A DNA stretch of 64,000 bases from Icerya purchasi (lineage: Eukaryota > Arthropoda > Insecta > Hemiptera > Monophlebidae): the NCBI GenBank assembly GCA_039619475.1, contig CM077116.1:248195440-248259439 (forward strand), written 5' to 3'. Shown piece after piece: positions 47,218 through 58,944 of this stretch (its first letter is position 1; each line of letters starts with the position of its first letter). The notes beneath the pieces are model-generated. The model made no database searches. It saw only the letters and a list, made by a program, of their open reading frames with translations, and was not told the DNA's origin. A program made the translations under genes and the position numbers.

Positions 47218-47478
47218 ATAAAGAAAATGAAAAAAAGAAAAAATTGTCGGCAATGAACACCAGTACGGTTGCTTTTAATGCGAAAAAACAAACGAAGCCG
47301 AACATGAAAGTAATAAAATTATCATCGAGAGCAAAAGAACTAATTAAAACAAGTATGTTAACTGCTAAAGCACGGCAGACTAATTTTGTGGAGACTGAAG
47401 ATGGTTTGAAGCCGATCGAAGAAATCATTAAACCAACTGAAATTACAAAGCAGCCGGAATCGGAATCAGAATTAGAAG
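47218..47478 (+). CDS. FNBP4: FNBP4 exon, lysine-rich linker
   Basis: The acceptor is ATTTGTTTTAG and the donor GTACTT. Completing the G left by the previous exon, it encodes a lysine-rich start (KENEKKKKLSAMN), KVIKLSSRAKELIKTSMLTA, KARQTNFVETEDGLKPIEEI and an acidic end. No named domain. Exit phase 1, matched at 54235. Confidence 0.85.
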
Positions 47479-49419
47479 GTACTTTTTTCCGAATACTTGT
47501 CATTCCATTTAACGCCTTTAATGAAATCAAATGAAGATAACACGGTTACGATCTTTTTTGTCGGTATTTTCCGAAAAAATCGTTATTATACTTTTGGCAA
47601 TACATTTTTTTATAGTTTTCAGTAAAATAATTATAATTTAGCTTAATATGAACGCAGTGGATCAAACGACATAATAATGTCAACAGGAACTACTAAATTT
47701 TTTTTTTAATTCATTTTTTTCTGTCAAATCTTAAAATCGATTAAAAACAGTTAATCTATCGAAAATCAAATGAGTTCTAAAAGCTAAATGAAAACTACAG
47801 AGAAATATTTGAGACACGAAAAACAAAAATCTATCGAACTCTTACACAAAAATTAATAATAGCAAGTGTAAAAATAAATGAAATCCGATTTATTTAAAAT
47901 ACGTTATTGAACTGAAAAAGCAGATCAACGGAGAATTGATTAAAGTGTAGCATTTAGAAATTTAGTAATATTTTAAGAAAACAAACTATTAGTTTACAAA
48001 CAGTTTTTACGAAGATAAACTAGATTGAAGATTAGTGTTAACGGAAAGAGGATAGTATTACATAATTAGGAGATTAAAAAACGTGAATGGGGAGTCATGT
48101 GTGAATGAAACGTAGAAGAATGTTAAGCACTAATAAAAAAAAAAAAAATCTAATAAGATAAAATAATTCATAATAAATCATTTTCGGAACAGCTGTGTAT
48201 AATGCAAATATTAATTTTAACGCGTCGGAAAGATTACGCTCTCTGCCATCGAAAAGCAACTATTTATTAAGTTGTTATGTTGCTAGTTTCGTTGTTTTTT
48301 TCTCTTTGTCGGTTTATTATTAATTTTATTATCCGAATGATGGTACTGACACATTGGTTAACACAAACAAATAATATTCGTACAGAATAATCACACAATA
48401 ATTACATCACTATGAAATAACACGCTTACATCAAACATCTGACAGATGGAATTCACAATGCGTTAATCAATCTTATACAAGTAGTACCAAAATTTAAGCT
48501 ATTTTGTTCTATTTCACATGACTCAGAATTCGATAATTCATTATATGTAATTTATTCAAAAAATTATATAATACGGTAATTATTGATTTATGTGCATATC
48601 CAAATTCGACACAATTCGTTAAAATTCTCTTCGACCGAACAAAATTATTAGTTTCCGGTTGTTTAGTCCATCCATTCGCAAACTAGAATGTATACTTTTA
48701 ACGCGCACGAAGGAAAGTGCAGGCTTGCGCCATTAAAACGATAATCGATCTCTGCTTGTTTTATATTAAATACATAAAGTTTCAAATAATAATTTAATAA
48801 AAAAAATTTCTATACCGTTTTTGTTAAATTATTCAACATATTTCATTATCCCAAATTCAACCGTGCTACTAGACTGGCCACGATAAAAATAAATAAATAA
48901 AATCAAATCTCCTATGCACACTATGTAATTAGCCTTTTCGCGCTATTTAAAATTTTTGGCGGACTGTTCAGTTAATATCTGTGTCGTATCACGGATATGA
49001 CGTGTTGGAGTCGACACTGATTAAGTTCAATCTATAACACTTTAAATTGTTTATTAGCAATATATTAAATTAACTAAATTATAACAACACGCGCGCGTAT
49101 TAGTGGTAGTGGAGCGAAAAATTGTAAAAGACACTTCACAAATTAGTGTAAAAATGTTAGAATAAACTACGACAATTGAAATGTACTTAACATAAAATAT
49201 TACTACGTGTAGCGTGTATAAAAATGTACTAAGTTACCTAAATTTTAAGAAAATAATTCTCCAATCAAGCCGATTTCCTTAGCGTCAGTAAAACCCTTTT
49301 GTTAAAAAATGTACCATTTTTTTGGAGTTCTATATTTAAACTAAATATAATGAACGTAACTAAAAAAAAATTTAAGTAACGTTTCCGCATAACTGTTCGC
49401 CACCAAAAAATTCCGAATA
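47479..49419. other. FNBP4 intron sequence, nothing recognised
   Basis: AT-rich. No element ends, SINE boxes or coding sense identified. Confidence 0.5.
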
Positions 49420-50985
49420 TTTAAGCCGCTTGTTCGCGTTGCCCAGGGTGAATGACGCAGACACGTATTCGGGTTCCTACGGTCTTCTACGGAAGTATGT
49501 TCAAGTATTTCTCTGTAAAACACTACGTACACTTGGGAATGAAATGCTACCAAACCGATTGTTCAGAATGCGGCTCACTGACAAAAATGACAGACTACCA
49601 CCACAAGGATTTGTGCTAGCCCCCCTCCTATTTAATTTACATACTTATGACCTTCCGAAAACTACTCCAAATAAATTTATTTATGCTGATGACATTATGG
49701 ATAGCAGTCCAAAGCAGAAATGTATCCGACTTGGAAGGGAAGCTTGAGGAAGACCTTAACAAACTTGCAGTGTATTTTCATCGAAGGCGCCTAATAAATC
49801 CAAAACGATTACTTCACCTAACTTCCCGTTGGCAAATAAGAAACTCAATATTCACTGCAACAATGAGTTATTTGAATACGAATCTTTTCCCAAATACCAT
49901 GGAATATACATGGATAGGCAATTGATATATCGAAAATATCTAGAAAACATAACGGCAAAAGTAAAGTCCAGAAATAATAAGCTAACTGGCACACTGTGGG
50001 GAGCTTCAGCGTCATCACTTAAAACAGCAGCACTAGCTCTTGTGTACACCATAGCATAATGCACAGTGCACCTGTATGGCTAAACAACTTCTTATCTTAT
50101 ATTTCGATAGCTCGATCTCGAGCGTCGAAATTACCTATCTGTATAGTCTAGCTGTACAGAAAAGGTAACGTTCTTGCCAATTGCTATATATACAATGCCA
50201 GTGTACACACGCGAGACTACACTCGGAACTGGTTGTAGCCACTTGTTATCGCGCTATAATGTGCAGCCCGTGTGTGTGTGTGTGAGGTGTGTACTAACTA
50301 GCGTGCATATGATGGTGTAAGTGGTGGTTTGCAACTGCCTTCCACGTGAATTACCGAGTATTTAATTTGAATTTTCGTAATCATTTCTGTCGTCAACCGG
50401 GATCGAACCCGTGACTTCTGTAACGAAAATCAAGCGCTCTAGCAATTAGGATATCGCGACGACGCCACACAAAAAAACTAGATGCACAATTTAATACCAC
50501 AACGAAACTTATTGCAGGAACAATCAAATCAACGCTTACTATCTGGCTTCCGGTACTTAGTAATATTGTGCCACTAGATATCCGTAGGAAAACTACTACT
50601 GTACGAAAATAGTTAAGAACCCATCTGAAGTCAAGGAAATCAGTCGGCCCGTATACAGCCTTATTGCAGAGAGCTTCGTGGCATAATGAAATGGCGGGAA
50701 AAATCGGAGTTATCGAACCCAGATAAGCGAAAGTTAATTACATACGCCGACGCAGCAATAAATGTATTTGACCTTACCCATAAAAAGAACAGGTGCAATT
50801 AAATCATATCCGCACTGAACACGGACGCTGTAATGAGCTCTCCAGCGAGATGGAATATAAAAAAACGACACTGTCTGTAACCGCAACCAGCCCCCAAACT
50901 ATTGAGCATATTGTACGTAACTGTCCAAAAAGAGCTATTGGACGTGTCACCGTAGTGTTTCCATGTCGACCTATACGATAAGAAG
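49420..50985 (+). pseudogene. Jockey-like LINE fragment interrupted by a SINE
   Basis: Broken + frames give the RT core and thumb: LAPLLFNLHTYDLP, then NKFIYADDIM, LEGKLEEDLNKLAVYFHRRR, and NKKLNIHCNNELFEYESFPK. KVKSRNNKLTGTLWGASA follows. After the SINE (50085-50463) the same protein resumes with LDAQFNTTTKLIAGTIKST, and the C-terminal Cys/His end LNHIRTEHGRCN ... QTIEHIVRNCPKRA. The YADD motif is kept, but several frameshifts and stops are present. No endonuclease upstream. Confidence 0.8.
50085..50463 (-). mobile_element. tRNA-derived SINE inserted in the Jockey-like relic
   Basis: The minus-strand head (50463-50389) has A box-like GATATCCTAATTGCTAGAGCG and B box GGTTCGATCCC. The body matches the SINE at 6056-6425. 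A (TG)n run lies at about 50272-50284. The flanking LINE protein continues on both sides, so insertion post-dates it. The 3' limit near 50085 is approximate. Confidence 0.8.
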
Positions 50986-50989
50986 GAAG

Positions 50990-52483
50990 TTTAAGTAACA
51001 ATAGTTTTAATCGAAACGATCGGTCATGTTTTTGTTCAATTCGGTATACGCGCAATAATCAAAAATAAAACTAATAAAAAGTTTCAGTTGATACGGATGA
51101 TGTTTAAAAAAAAAAAACGGTTTCCTTATGTTCGAACATTCTTCTATAATTTTTTTTTTTTTATAACAAATTGCTAGTCCGCAAAAAATTCTGCGTGTTT
51201 TGGTTAAATACGTATGAATTCGTTTTTGAATTTTGAAAAAAGATCGTTTAACGAACACGTCGTACTAGAAATGTTAAAAATACTCGTATGTTACTTAAAT
51301 TTAATTTGTGAAATTAATTTTTTTAAATTTCAAGTTATAACTGCAAAATTAGTTTATTAAAAGAACTTTAAAAAGATGTGTTTTATGTAAAACTTTTAAT
51401 TTAATTTTTAACGCTAAAACAGAAATGTTTAAGTTAATAAGTTTAAATAAGGTAATTGTTTTAACGAAGCTTATTATAACTGAATCAGATTTATAGTATA
51501 GCGAATAATTTTCATAAACTTCTATATTCACTTTTTAAGTTAATATTATACTTAGATCATTATCGCTTTCGTGAAAGTTCGCAATACTGGTTAATACTGT
51601 CAAAAATTACGACGATTTTTTTTTTTAAATCGTATTGATCCAGAACTGGCGCTATTTTCGGAACTAGATCTTCCGCGTTACGATTCAAATTAACATTAAC
51701 AAAATTCTTTCTTTAATTTTTCTGTCGGTTAAATACCGAAGTTAAATTTCCTATTTTGTTATAGCTTGTGTCAAATGTTTCGTCATCCAAAACATAAATT
51801 TTACTAATTTACATTTTTATTTTATCTCATATGAGACGTAGTTGTAACTATCTACTATTAGGTTATATTAATATAGTTTAAAGGCGGGAAAGAAAAACAT
51901 TAACCGAAAATAAGGAGCGCTATTCCAAATAAATTCTAAAGCTATTTTTATGTAAAATAAAATTTCTGTAGAATAATCGCAATAATTAGGGATGTATTTT
52001 TTTCATAATGATCTCGAAAACCTATCTCTCGTGTTTTATTAAAAGAAAAAAATGCATTTTTAATAAATTACTTTATTAAATATATTTACGTTCTACTGTT
52101 TTAGTATGTAGTACTCCAAAAGAGTCGCTGAATGAAAATTTAATTCTATTAGTACGAAATTTGTGGAAAGATAAACAGCTACGAATAAGTTTTTCTGTTT
52201 GCGTAAAGGGAATAAGAGATTGAATAGTTCGCCGGTATTATATTGTTATTTATTATTCCGGTTGTCTAATATTTTATAGACTTTCGAAGTAATACGTCGA
52301 TATATGTATTTATAAAGTATTATTGTATCGATATAATAGTTTCTTGATACAAGGTTGTTCGAAAATTCAAAAACTAGGTATTGTAGTGCAACTATTGAAT
52401 AGCTAATAAAATATTGTATTTGTAATTTGTTTGCATAGTTTTAAGCTAATGTTTAATCACTGCGGATCTGAAAGTATTTCAAT
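50990..52483. other. FNBP4 intron sequence, nothing recognised
   Basis: AT-rich with poly-T/A runs; no supported feature. Confidence 0.5.
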
Positions 52484-52491
52484 CACTAGAG

Positions 52492-54077
52492 CAGGAGTTC
52501 CCAACCAGGGATGCCCCATAGAGATATGTCAAGGGAGGCGCGAAAGAAAAATTAATTTGACGCGTAAATTAAACAATTATCACCATTTTCTGCATTAGTT
52601 GCGATGAATCCACCGACATCGTTAATTGTGCACAGTTAATAGTTTATGTTCATTACATCAGTGGAGATCACATTGAAGAAGAGATTTTGCACTCCTAATC
52701 TTTGACGGCAGACACTGAATCTGAAGATATATTTAATTCAATATCTGATTTCATCGCGAAAAAAATGATTTGGATTGGAATAAACTCATTGGACTTTGCA
52801 CAGATGGCGCCCCTGCAGTGATAGGTGTACGATCAGGCTTAGCTCAAAAGCTCAAGAAAAAGAATTCCGCCATGGTGTGTACTAATTGTTTTATTAATCG
52901 ACAAGCTTTGGCTTCCAAAACATTGCCACAGAAATTACGCCAGACTTTGGATTTCGTTATAAAGATCGTAAACTACATCAAGAGTAGCGCTTTGAACAGT
53001 CGATTATTTAGTTTACTTTGCGAGGATCTTGATTCTGATCACAGAGTCCTTCTATTTCACACAGAAGTACTCTCTGGTTGTCGAAGGGCAACATGTTGGC
53101 TCGCTCTTTATGAATTGAAAAAAGAGGTCATCCTCTTTCTTGAGTTCAAAGAAAAAAAAAGAGATTTTTTACAAATGTTCATCGATGAACAATTTCAATG
53201 GGGGTTGACCTATTTAACTGATATATTTGATGCCTTTAATCAGCTAAACTTGAAGCTTCAAGGCAGAAACGGCACTGTAATAAGTAACTATGATTATATA
53301 TATTCAAGGGTTCATATCTAAGCTTCAGCTTTGGAATCAAATGGTATCTGTTGAAAATGTAATAATATCTTTTTTTCGACTATTCGAAGCAATTAAAAAT
53401 AAAAAAAAACTGGACGAAGATTTCAAAGTTGAAATATAAACTCATTTGCAAACGCTGGGAAACGAATTTCACCGATACTATCGAGACATTAATTCAGAGT
53501 CACCAATATTATGTCACATGACCAGAAACTCATTTGTTGTTGATGTCTTATGATTACCAGAACAAGTTCAGAAAGAATTTCTAGAAATGAAGGTCGATTC
53601 GACAACGAAAGATGACTTCCATCTCTTGACATTGAAGAAATTTTGGATCAAACGATTCCTTGTTAATTCCAAAGTTGCCTCTCTTGCTTTGTGAATACTT
53701 GTTCCTTTTTCTTCGACTTACTTATGTGAGGCAGGGTTTTCAGTTATGGTTTTAATTAAAACTAAGCAGCAAAATCGTTTTGCCATTGATAGCGGCCTGA
53801 CGATAGCTCTGGCAGAAACTGAACCTAGAATCAACCAACTTGGGCAGAACATGCAAGCTCAAGTATCTCTTAGTACTTTAATTAAAATAAATTATTTTGA
53901 TAAAAACGTTTTAAAGTTGGTTAAAATTTATTTTCTACAACTTCGAATTAAAATAAATAAGTGTCATTAAAACAATGTGCGTTTTTTTTTTTTTTTAATG
54001 AAAAAATTAAGGGGGGGGCATAAAAATGTTATTTATAATTCGGAGAGGCTCGACGAAAAAAAGGTTAGGAAACTCTG
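52492..54077 (+). mobile_element. Charlie/ZBED-like hAT element with 8-bp target duplication
   Basis: Perfect direct repeats CACTAGAG lie at 52484-52491 and 54078-54085. The ends are inverted: CAGGAGTTCCCAACC and CAGAGTTTCCTAACC. The + strand carries a broken transposase. The pieces are DWNKLIGLCTDGAPAVIGVR (52770 on), FINRQALASKTLPQKLRQTL, VNYIKSSALNSRLFSLLCED and AYLTDIF-like TYLTDIFDAFNQLNLKLQG. The C-terminal end is STYLCEAGFSVMVLIKTKQQ (53715 on). The last is the hAT dimerisation end of the ZBED5/EPM2AIP1-like group. Stops and frameshifts; the N-terminal BED-finger region is lost. Its right end is 149 bp upstream of the next FNBP4 exon. Confidence 0.88.
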
Positions 54078-54234
54078 CACTAGAGGATGTAACAGTGTTA
54101 TCTTAGAAACTGGTGAAGGTTACATGTATAAATTATCTCATTGGACATAATACCAACAGGAAAATATTTATTAATTGTAAATATAAATTATTTTTAAATA
54201 AAATAATAATAATAATTTGCATTATTTCTACCAG

Positions 54235-55068
54235 GTGATAAAAATTTAAAGAGGAAAATAAAAACGAAGACAGAAATATCAAATAGAGCAGTTCCGGAAG
54301 TAGTCGATACGGCGGATAATTGTGTTTATACATGTAAGCAGTCTTCTTTTATCGACGGTAAAAAGATGTTAGCGCAGGATGAGGAAATTAAATTAACGGC
54401 CGGTAAAAAGAAGCCACTATTCGCTGCTTTTGCGGACGACATAGAAAAACCGGATAGTAAAATTAAATCATCATCGGTAGATTATACTTCAATATGGGCT
54501 ATTGATAGAAATCAAGTTATGGGTTTGAACTCGGATTTGAACGAGCAACGAAGGAAAGGTTTTGGATTCTCGGAGGAGGACGGTTATGATAAATGCGACG
54601 AAGAAAACGGAAAATTACATTCGAAAAAATTAGGAACCATTCAGTTCGTTAAATCGGAAACTATTAATCTGCATGCTTACTACGATGAGAACAATGGTGA
54701 TGTTAGCAACGCCGAAAAGCCAAGTAATGTCCCGAATGAGTCGATAGAAAATACAAATGAAGCGAGTATCGATATGGTGTCGTGTACTGAAAACGAAACG
54801 GAACAACAAGTGCACAGCGAAATGACTACAACTGCTGACACATCAAGTTCGCGGCAACAAATTTCAGATCACGAAGACGACGATGGTAGCGACAGTGATA
54901 TGGTTATCGACGAAAATTTATCCGACGTAGACGGTGAAGAAATAATCATTGGAAGTAATGTTGCGGGGCAGGTTGCGCAAAATTTGTATTCTAATAAAAG
55001 TGCATCGATCGAAGCATCTTATAGTAGTAGTGATACACGCGTTCCTAAAGATGATATGGATATAACAG
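54235..55068 (+). CDS. FNBP4: FNBP4 exon, longest (834 bp)
   Basis: The acceptor is TTTCTACCAG and the donor GTACTT. It is open for about 278 codons. It includes a basic start (KNLKRKIKTKTEIS), KKPLFAAFADDIEKP, VDYTSIWAIDRNQVMGLNSD, RRKGFGFSEEDGYD, then a long Ser/Thr/Glu/Asp-rich segment (HEDDDGSDSDMVIDENLSD) of disordered acidic character. No named domain. Entry and exit phase 1. Confidence 0.88.
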
Positions 55069-55373
55069 GTACTTTTAATCGAACATGACTAATTATCTTT
55101 TGATATCATTTTATTTGGTTTAATGTTTTTACATATTTATTAAAATGTTTTGCAGAGTAGATTTCTTTTTTTTTCTTTTTTTCAATCTCGACCACCTCTT
55201 TTATAGTTATAAATAATAATCTCTGACTATTTTAGCATTCGTTTTGTTTGTTTACAACATCTTTAATAATTTTTTTCAAACCGACATTTCAAAGAAGCTA
55301 ATTCCTATTTTTTCGTTCTTCAAAAAAAAAAACCTTCAAATTTCCACGTTACTCGCAGAAGTATCAGTACATA

Positions 55374-56692
55374 CACCCTGTCAAGAAAGTATCGGGAATT
55401 GTCAATTTAAATCTCCCGGGTAATAGCTAGGCAGATAATTTTTATTTTCCAGGTTGGTACAACTGTTTTGTATTATGATGCCTATTTTTAGCGCGATCTG
55501 TCAACCAGTGTGTTTACAGCAGCTGTTAAAATCAGTCGACCTTGAAGTGTTTTGTCGAAGTTTTACAATGAGTGAAAATATTGAACAACGTACTTGTGTT
55601 AAATTCTGTGTTTCGAACGAAATTTCTTGTGCCGATACACTGAAAATGTTACAGAAGGCTTTTGGTGAATCTGCTTTATCAAAAACGCGGGTTTACGAGT
55701 GGTACAGAGCGTTCAAGGATGGTCGGGAGACGGTCGAAGACATGCCTCGCTCTGGACGGCCTTCAACGAGTGTGACCGATGATAACGTCGATAAAATCAA
55801 GGAAATCGTTGCTGAAAATTGTCATGTGAGCTTGAGAGAGATGGCTCATGGATTGGGCATGTCACACGAGAGCGTACGTACGATTGTGCACGAAAAATTG
55901 GGTATGCAATGCGTTGCGGCTCGGCTTGTTCCGAAAGACCTGAATTTCTTTCAAAAAAAGTACCGAGAACAGGTAGCTGCAGACATGCTGGATCGAGCCA
56001 ATTTGGATCCTACCTTCTTGGAAAAGATAATTACTGGTGACGAGACATGGGTGTACGAGTACGACACGCTTACGAACCAGCAATCGTCCGAATGGCGGCC
56101 AATTGGCGCGCCAAAGCCGAAAAAACCTCGCCAAAGCCGATCGAAAGTGAAGATCATGTTGATTGTTTTCTTCGATATTCGAGGCGTGGTACACTATGAA
56201 TATGTGCCAGCCGGACAGACAGTCACCAAAGAGTTTTACTTAAGTGTTTTGAGACGTTTGAGAGAGGCTATCCGTCGTAAACGTAACGATTTGTGGGTCG
56301 ACAATTCTTGGATTCTCCATCACGATAATGCGCCGTCTCACAAAGCCATAATTGTGAATGAGTTTTTGGCCAAACACTCGGTAAATATCATCGAACAACC
56401 GCCGTATTCACCAGATTTAGCACCCTGCGACTTCTTCCTATTCTCAAAACTCAAATTTCCGCTACGGGGAATGCGCTTCGAATCGATTGATGACATCAAG
56501 ACGAATGCGACGCGAGAGCTAAAGGCCATCCCGGAAACCGCCTATCAGAAGTGCTTTGCCGAGTGGAAAAAGCGTTGGCATATGTGCATCGCTTCGAATG
56601 GATGTTATTTTGAAGGTGACAAAATAAATTTGGATGAAAATTAAAAATTGTTCGTTTTATTTAACAATTCCCGATACTTTCTTGACAGGGTA
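55374..56692 (+). mobile_element. Complete mariner element, apparently intact
   Basis: 1319 bp between TA dinucleotides (55372-55373 and 56693-56694). The terminal inverted repeats of about 28 bp match except possibly the first base: ACCCTGTCAAGAAAGTATCG, then GGAATTGT, at both ends. It carries one uninterrupted transposase frame (55568-56644). Near-identical termini and an intact frame suggest a recent insertion, possibly still mobile. It lies in the sense orientation in an FNBP4 intron, 305 bp after a donor. Confidence 0.95.
55568..56644 (+). CDS. Mariner transposase, 358 codons, intact
   Basis: The start at 55568 (MSENIEQRTC) is chosen because mariner transposases begin just before the first helix-turn-helix; the in-frame ATG at 55454 would add 38 residues from the 5' UTR. 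Two N-terminal helix-turn-helix motifs are visible (to about residue 110; KTRVYEWYRAFKDGRETVED, then the linker MPRSGRPSTS). The catalytic triad follows: ITGDETW, HHDNAPSH and SPDLAPCD, with 34 residues between the second and third Asp (DD34D). The WVP-like linker and the YSPDLAP motif are conserved. Length is close to the family's usual 340-360. No stops or frameshifts. Confidence 0.93.
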   Translation: MSENIEQRTCVKFCVSNEISCADTLKMLQKAFGESALSKTRVYEWYRAFKDGRETVEDMPRSGRPSTSVTDDNVDKIKEIVAENCHVSLREMAHGLGMSHESVRTIVHEKLGMQCVAARLVPKDLNFFQKKYREQVAADMLDRANLDPTFLEKIITGDETWVYEYDTLTNQQSSEWRPIGAPKPKKPRQSRSKVKIMLIVFFDIRGVVHYEYVPAGQTVTKEFYLSVLRRLREAIRRKRNDLWVDNSWILHHDNAPSHKAIIVNEFLAKHSVNIIEQPPYSPDLAPCDFFLFSKLKFPLRGMRFESIDDIKTNATRELKAIPETAYQKCFAEWKKRWHMCIASNGCYFEGDKINLDEN

Positions 56693-56867
56693 TATATATG
56701 TCTTTGAGATTTAATATATTCAAAAAAATAGCTACCTTGTAGAATTGTTTTTGTAAGTAAAAAAGAATAAATCTCAAAACGTACCGTTAATTTTTAAATT
56801 TTATTTTTATTTTGTATTATCTATCATCATTTACAACATTCGAATTAACAGAATTGCAAGTTATAGA

Positions 56868-57338
56868 TTATAATGGACGATGGCTGTTGCAGTATGCTAT
56901 ATATTCACGTGTTTCGAGATGATCGATTATAGAATCAATTATTTTTCTGCTTCGTGAAGTAGATATGGCGAGATCGTTGTTTAGTTGTAATCCTAACTCG
57001 GTGTGCATAAATCCAATAAATTCCGGTCTGTGCGGTCCTCTTAAATCCAAATTAAAGTCTCCACTAACGAGCATCGGTATATCGTGATAATTATGTTTTT
57101 CAGTTACCTTTAATTTAGGACTGTACGCTATAAGAATTAAGACGACGAATTGCTGAATTTTCTCAAACGATCTATTCGGTGAGATATAAACTGATGCGAG
57201 TATAGTTTTTTTAGCATTGATTGTTGTCTTGACCGAGCAAAAGTCGCCAACACCGTCATGACATGTCGCGAGTTGATCCACGCTCATATTATTTTGATCA
57301 AACTTCCGCAAATCGTTTTTGATATTGTTAGACTGCAA
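56868..57338 (-). pseudogene. Endonuclease/exonuclease/phosphatase-fold fragment
   Basis: The minus frame of 156 codons carries KKTILASVYISPNRSFEKIQ, IPMLVSGDFNLDLRGP, STSRSRKIIDSIIDH and YIAYCNSHRPL. This is the GDFN...(T/S)R...ID...(S)H layout of the EEP fold. The pattern resembles the endonuclease domain joined to PIF1-like helicases in Helentron-type elements as well as LINE endonucleases. No helicase, Rep or RT is visible nearby, so the parent element is uncertain. Confidence 0.6.
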
Positions 57339-57452
57339 TGCGTTGGAAGAACATGTCGCAAACTTTTATTAGTTTTCACAGAACAGTCAGAGCGTAAAAA
57401 ATTAGAATATGAGTATAATTTAAAAGAGTTGTATTTTAATGAACTTTTTTGA

Positions 57453-58798
57453 AAATTACGAAATTTTTATTAGGAACGCTTGTAGACCCAGATGTTTGTA
57501 CAGTATTTAATTAATTTATGTCTTCGAACGTACAAAAATCTGATCGAATCGTATGAACAAAGCTGTTTTTTTTTTTTTTTTCGAAATCGAAAGAAGAAGA
57601 AAACGACGTTTTTTTTATAACTAATAGAAACCAAAAGATGACTTTTTTTTATATATACAAAAGATTCTGAAAGAAGAAAAAAAAAAGGTGCGATAGATAT
57701 AAGACGAAGAAGCGTTCGATTAGATTTGTAGTAACGTACGATATCCTCCTCACCAATTCGTAAGACGCCATTGCTCAACTAATTCAATTTTAAACGTTTG
57801 CGGTATCTCGTTTATTTACGTAGAAACGGTGTAATGTAAAAAAAAAAAAAAGTATCTCGGTGTCTATTGGCATAAAGGAACGTCTTTTTTAAAAAATTTA
57901 GGGAAAAATAACAGGCCTTGTATGGAATCAATAATATTTTGATCAGAGTTATACTTAAGAGTAATCAGTTAATCTATTAAGTATTTTAAAAACGTTTGAG
58001 TCTAGAAGTGCTCTTAATTAATCTTTACAGATGAGAAAATTTTTACGAATTGAAGAGAAAATAAATCATTAGAATGATAAATTGTACATTTAAAATGGTT
58101 GTATTTCGAAAGAAAAGAAAACCCGCGAGTTTAATTATGGCTTGGGGAAGCTTTCGTACCGTAAAACCACCACAATTCATTTTTGTGACGAGAAGTAAAG
58201 ACTAACGCAGACGTATGCTAAAAGATATGGATGACGTCTTTACGCTGTTAAATGATACTTTATTTGTGTGCAAACACAGTGATTTTCTGTACGATTCCAC
58301 GTCAGCACATACAACATAGAGAACAGTTGAAATGTTTTCCACTTCATAGCTACAAACAATTGGCCATCCGTGAGTTCATATTTAAATGATTAGAATTATG
58401 ACCTAAGAAAGCTGTTTATATGAAATATGGACGAGAAAGCTCCGCTCTAAATCGTGAGGTTTCAGACTGAAGGCCAGCTAGACTTCTTCGTATTTACTTG
58501 TTAAAGAAAATGACTGTTTTTATTATTTTTTTAACATATATATATATATATATATATATAAAATACTGTATTATGTGCAAACCTTACTCGTTTTTCCTCT
58601 ATAGTTTTTACGAAATGAAATTTTAAAATACGAATGTAGTTTAGTTAGTGGTTGTAGCAGAAAAATTGTAAATGATATTATGTTCTGTTATGAATAGTTA
58701 AATCTTGATATTTAACCCTAAAAATTGTTCTAAATGCGTACGTAACTTTTTCAACATCAATTTCGTGTCATTTTATTATTAAAAAATATATTTTTTAG
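57453..58798. other. FNBP4 intron sequence with (TA)n microsatellite
   Basis: A (TA)n run at about 58538-58560; otherwise A/T homopolymers and no coding sense. Confidence 0.5.
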
Positions 58799-58944
58799 AT
58801 ATAATATTGAACGGTAATTCTTCGGAAGTGAACGTAGATTCGAAAATAGTAGAAACGGCGCAATTAATAATGGAAAAATTGCGATTTTTGAGTGCCGGCA
58901 CTGGTATCGTATCTTCGGTGCAGATAATGGCCATACAAATTGAG
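58799..58944 (+). CDS. FNBP4: FNBP4 exon, conserved helical block part 1
   Basis: The acceptor is ATATTTTTTAG and the donor GTATTG. With the G from the previous exon it encodes VETAQLIMEKLRFLSAGTG and IVSSVQIMAIQIE. This matches the FNBP4 segment just before WW2 (L...L..+FL......S..QVLLIQ.E). Exit phase 0. Confidence 0.9.

Noticed and set aside
55454..55567. Upstream in-frame ATG extending the mariner transposase by 38 residues
   Set aside because: Extra residues have no similarity to mariner N-termini; ATG at 55568 gives the usual length.
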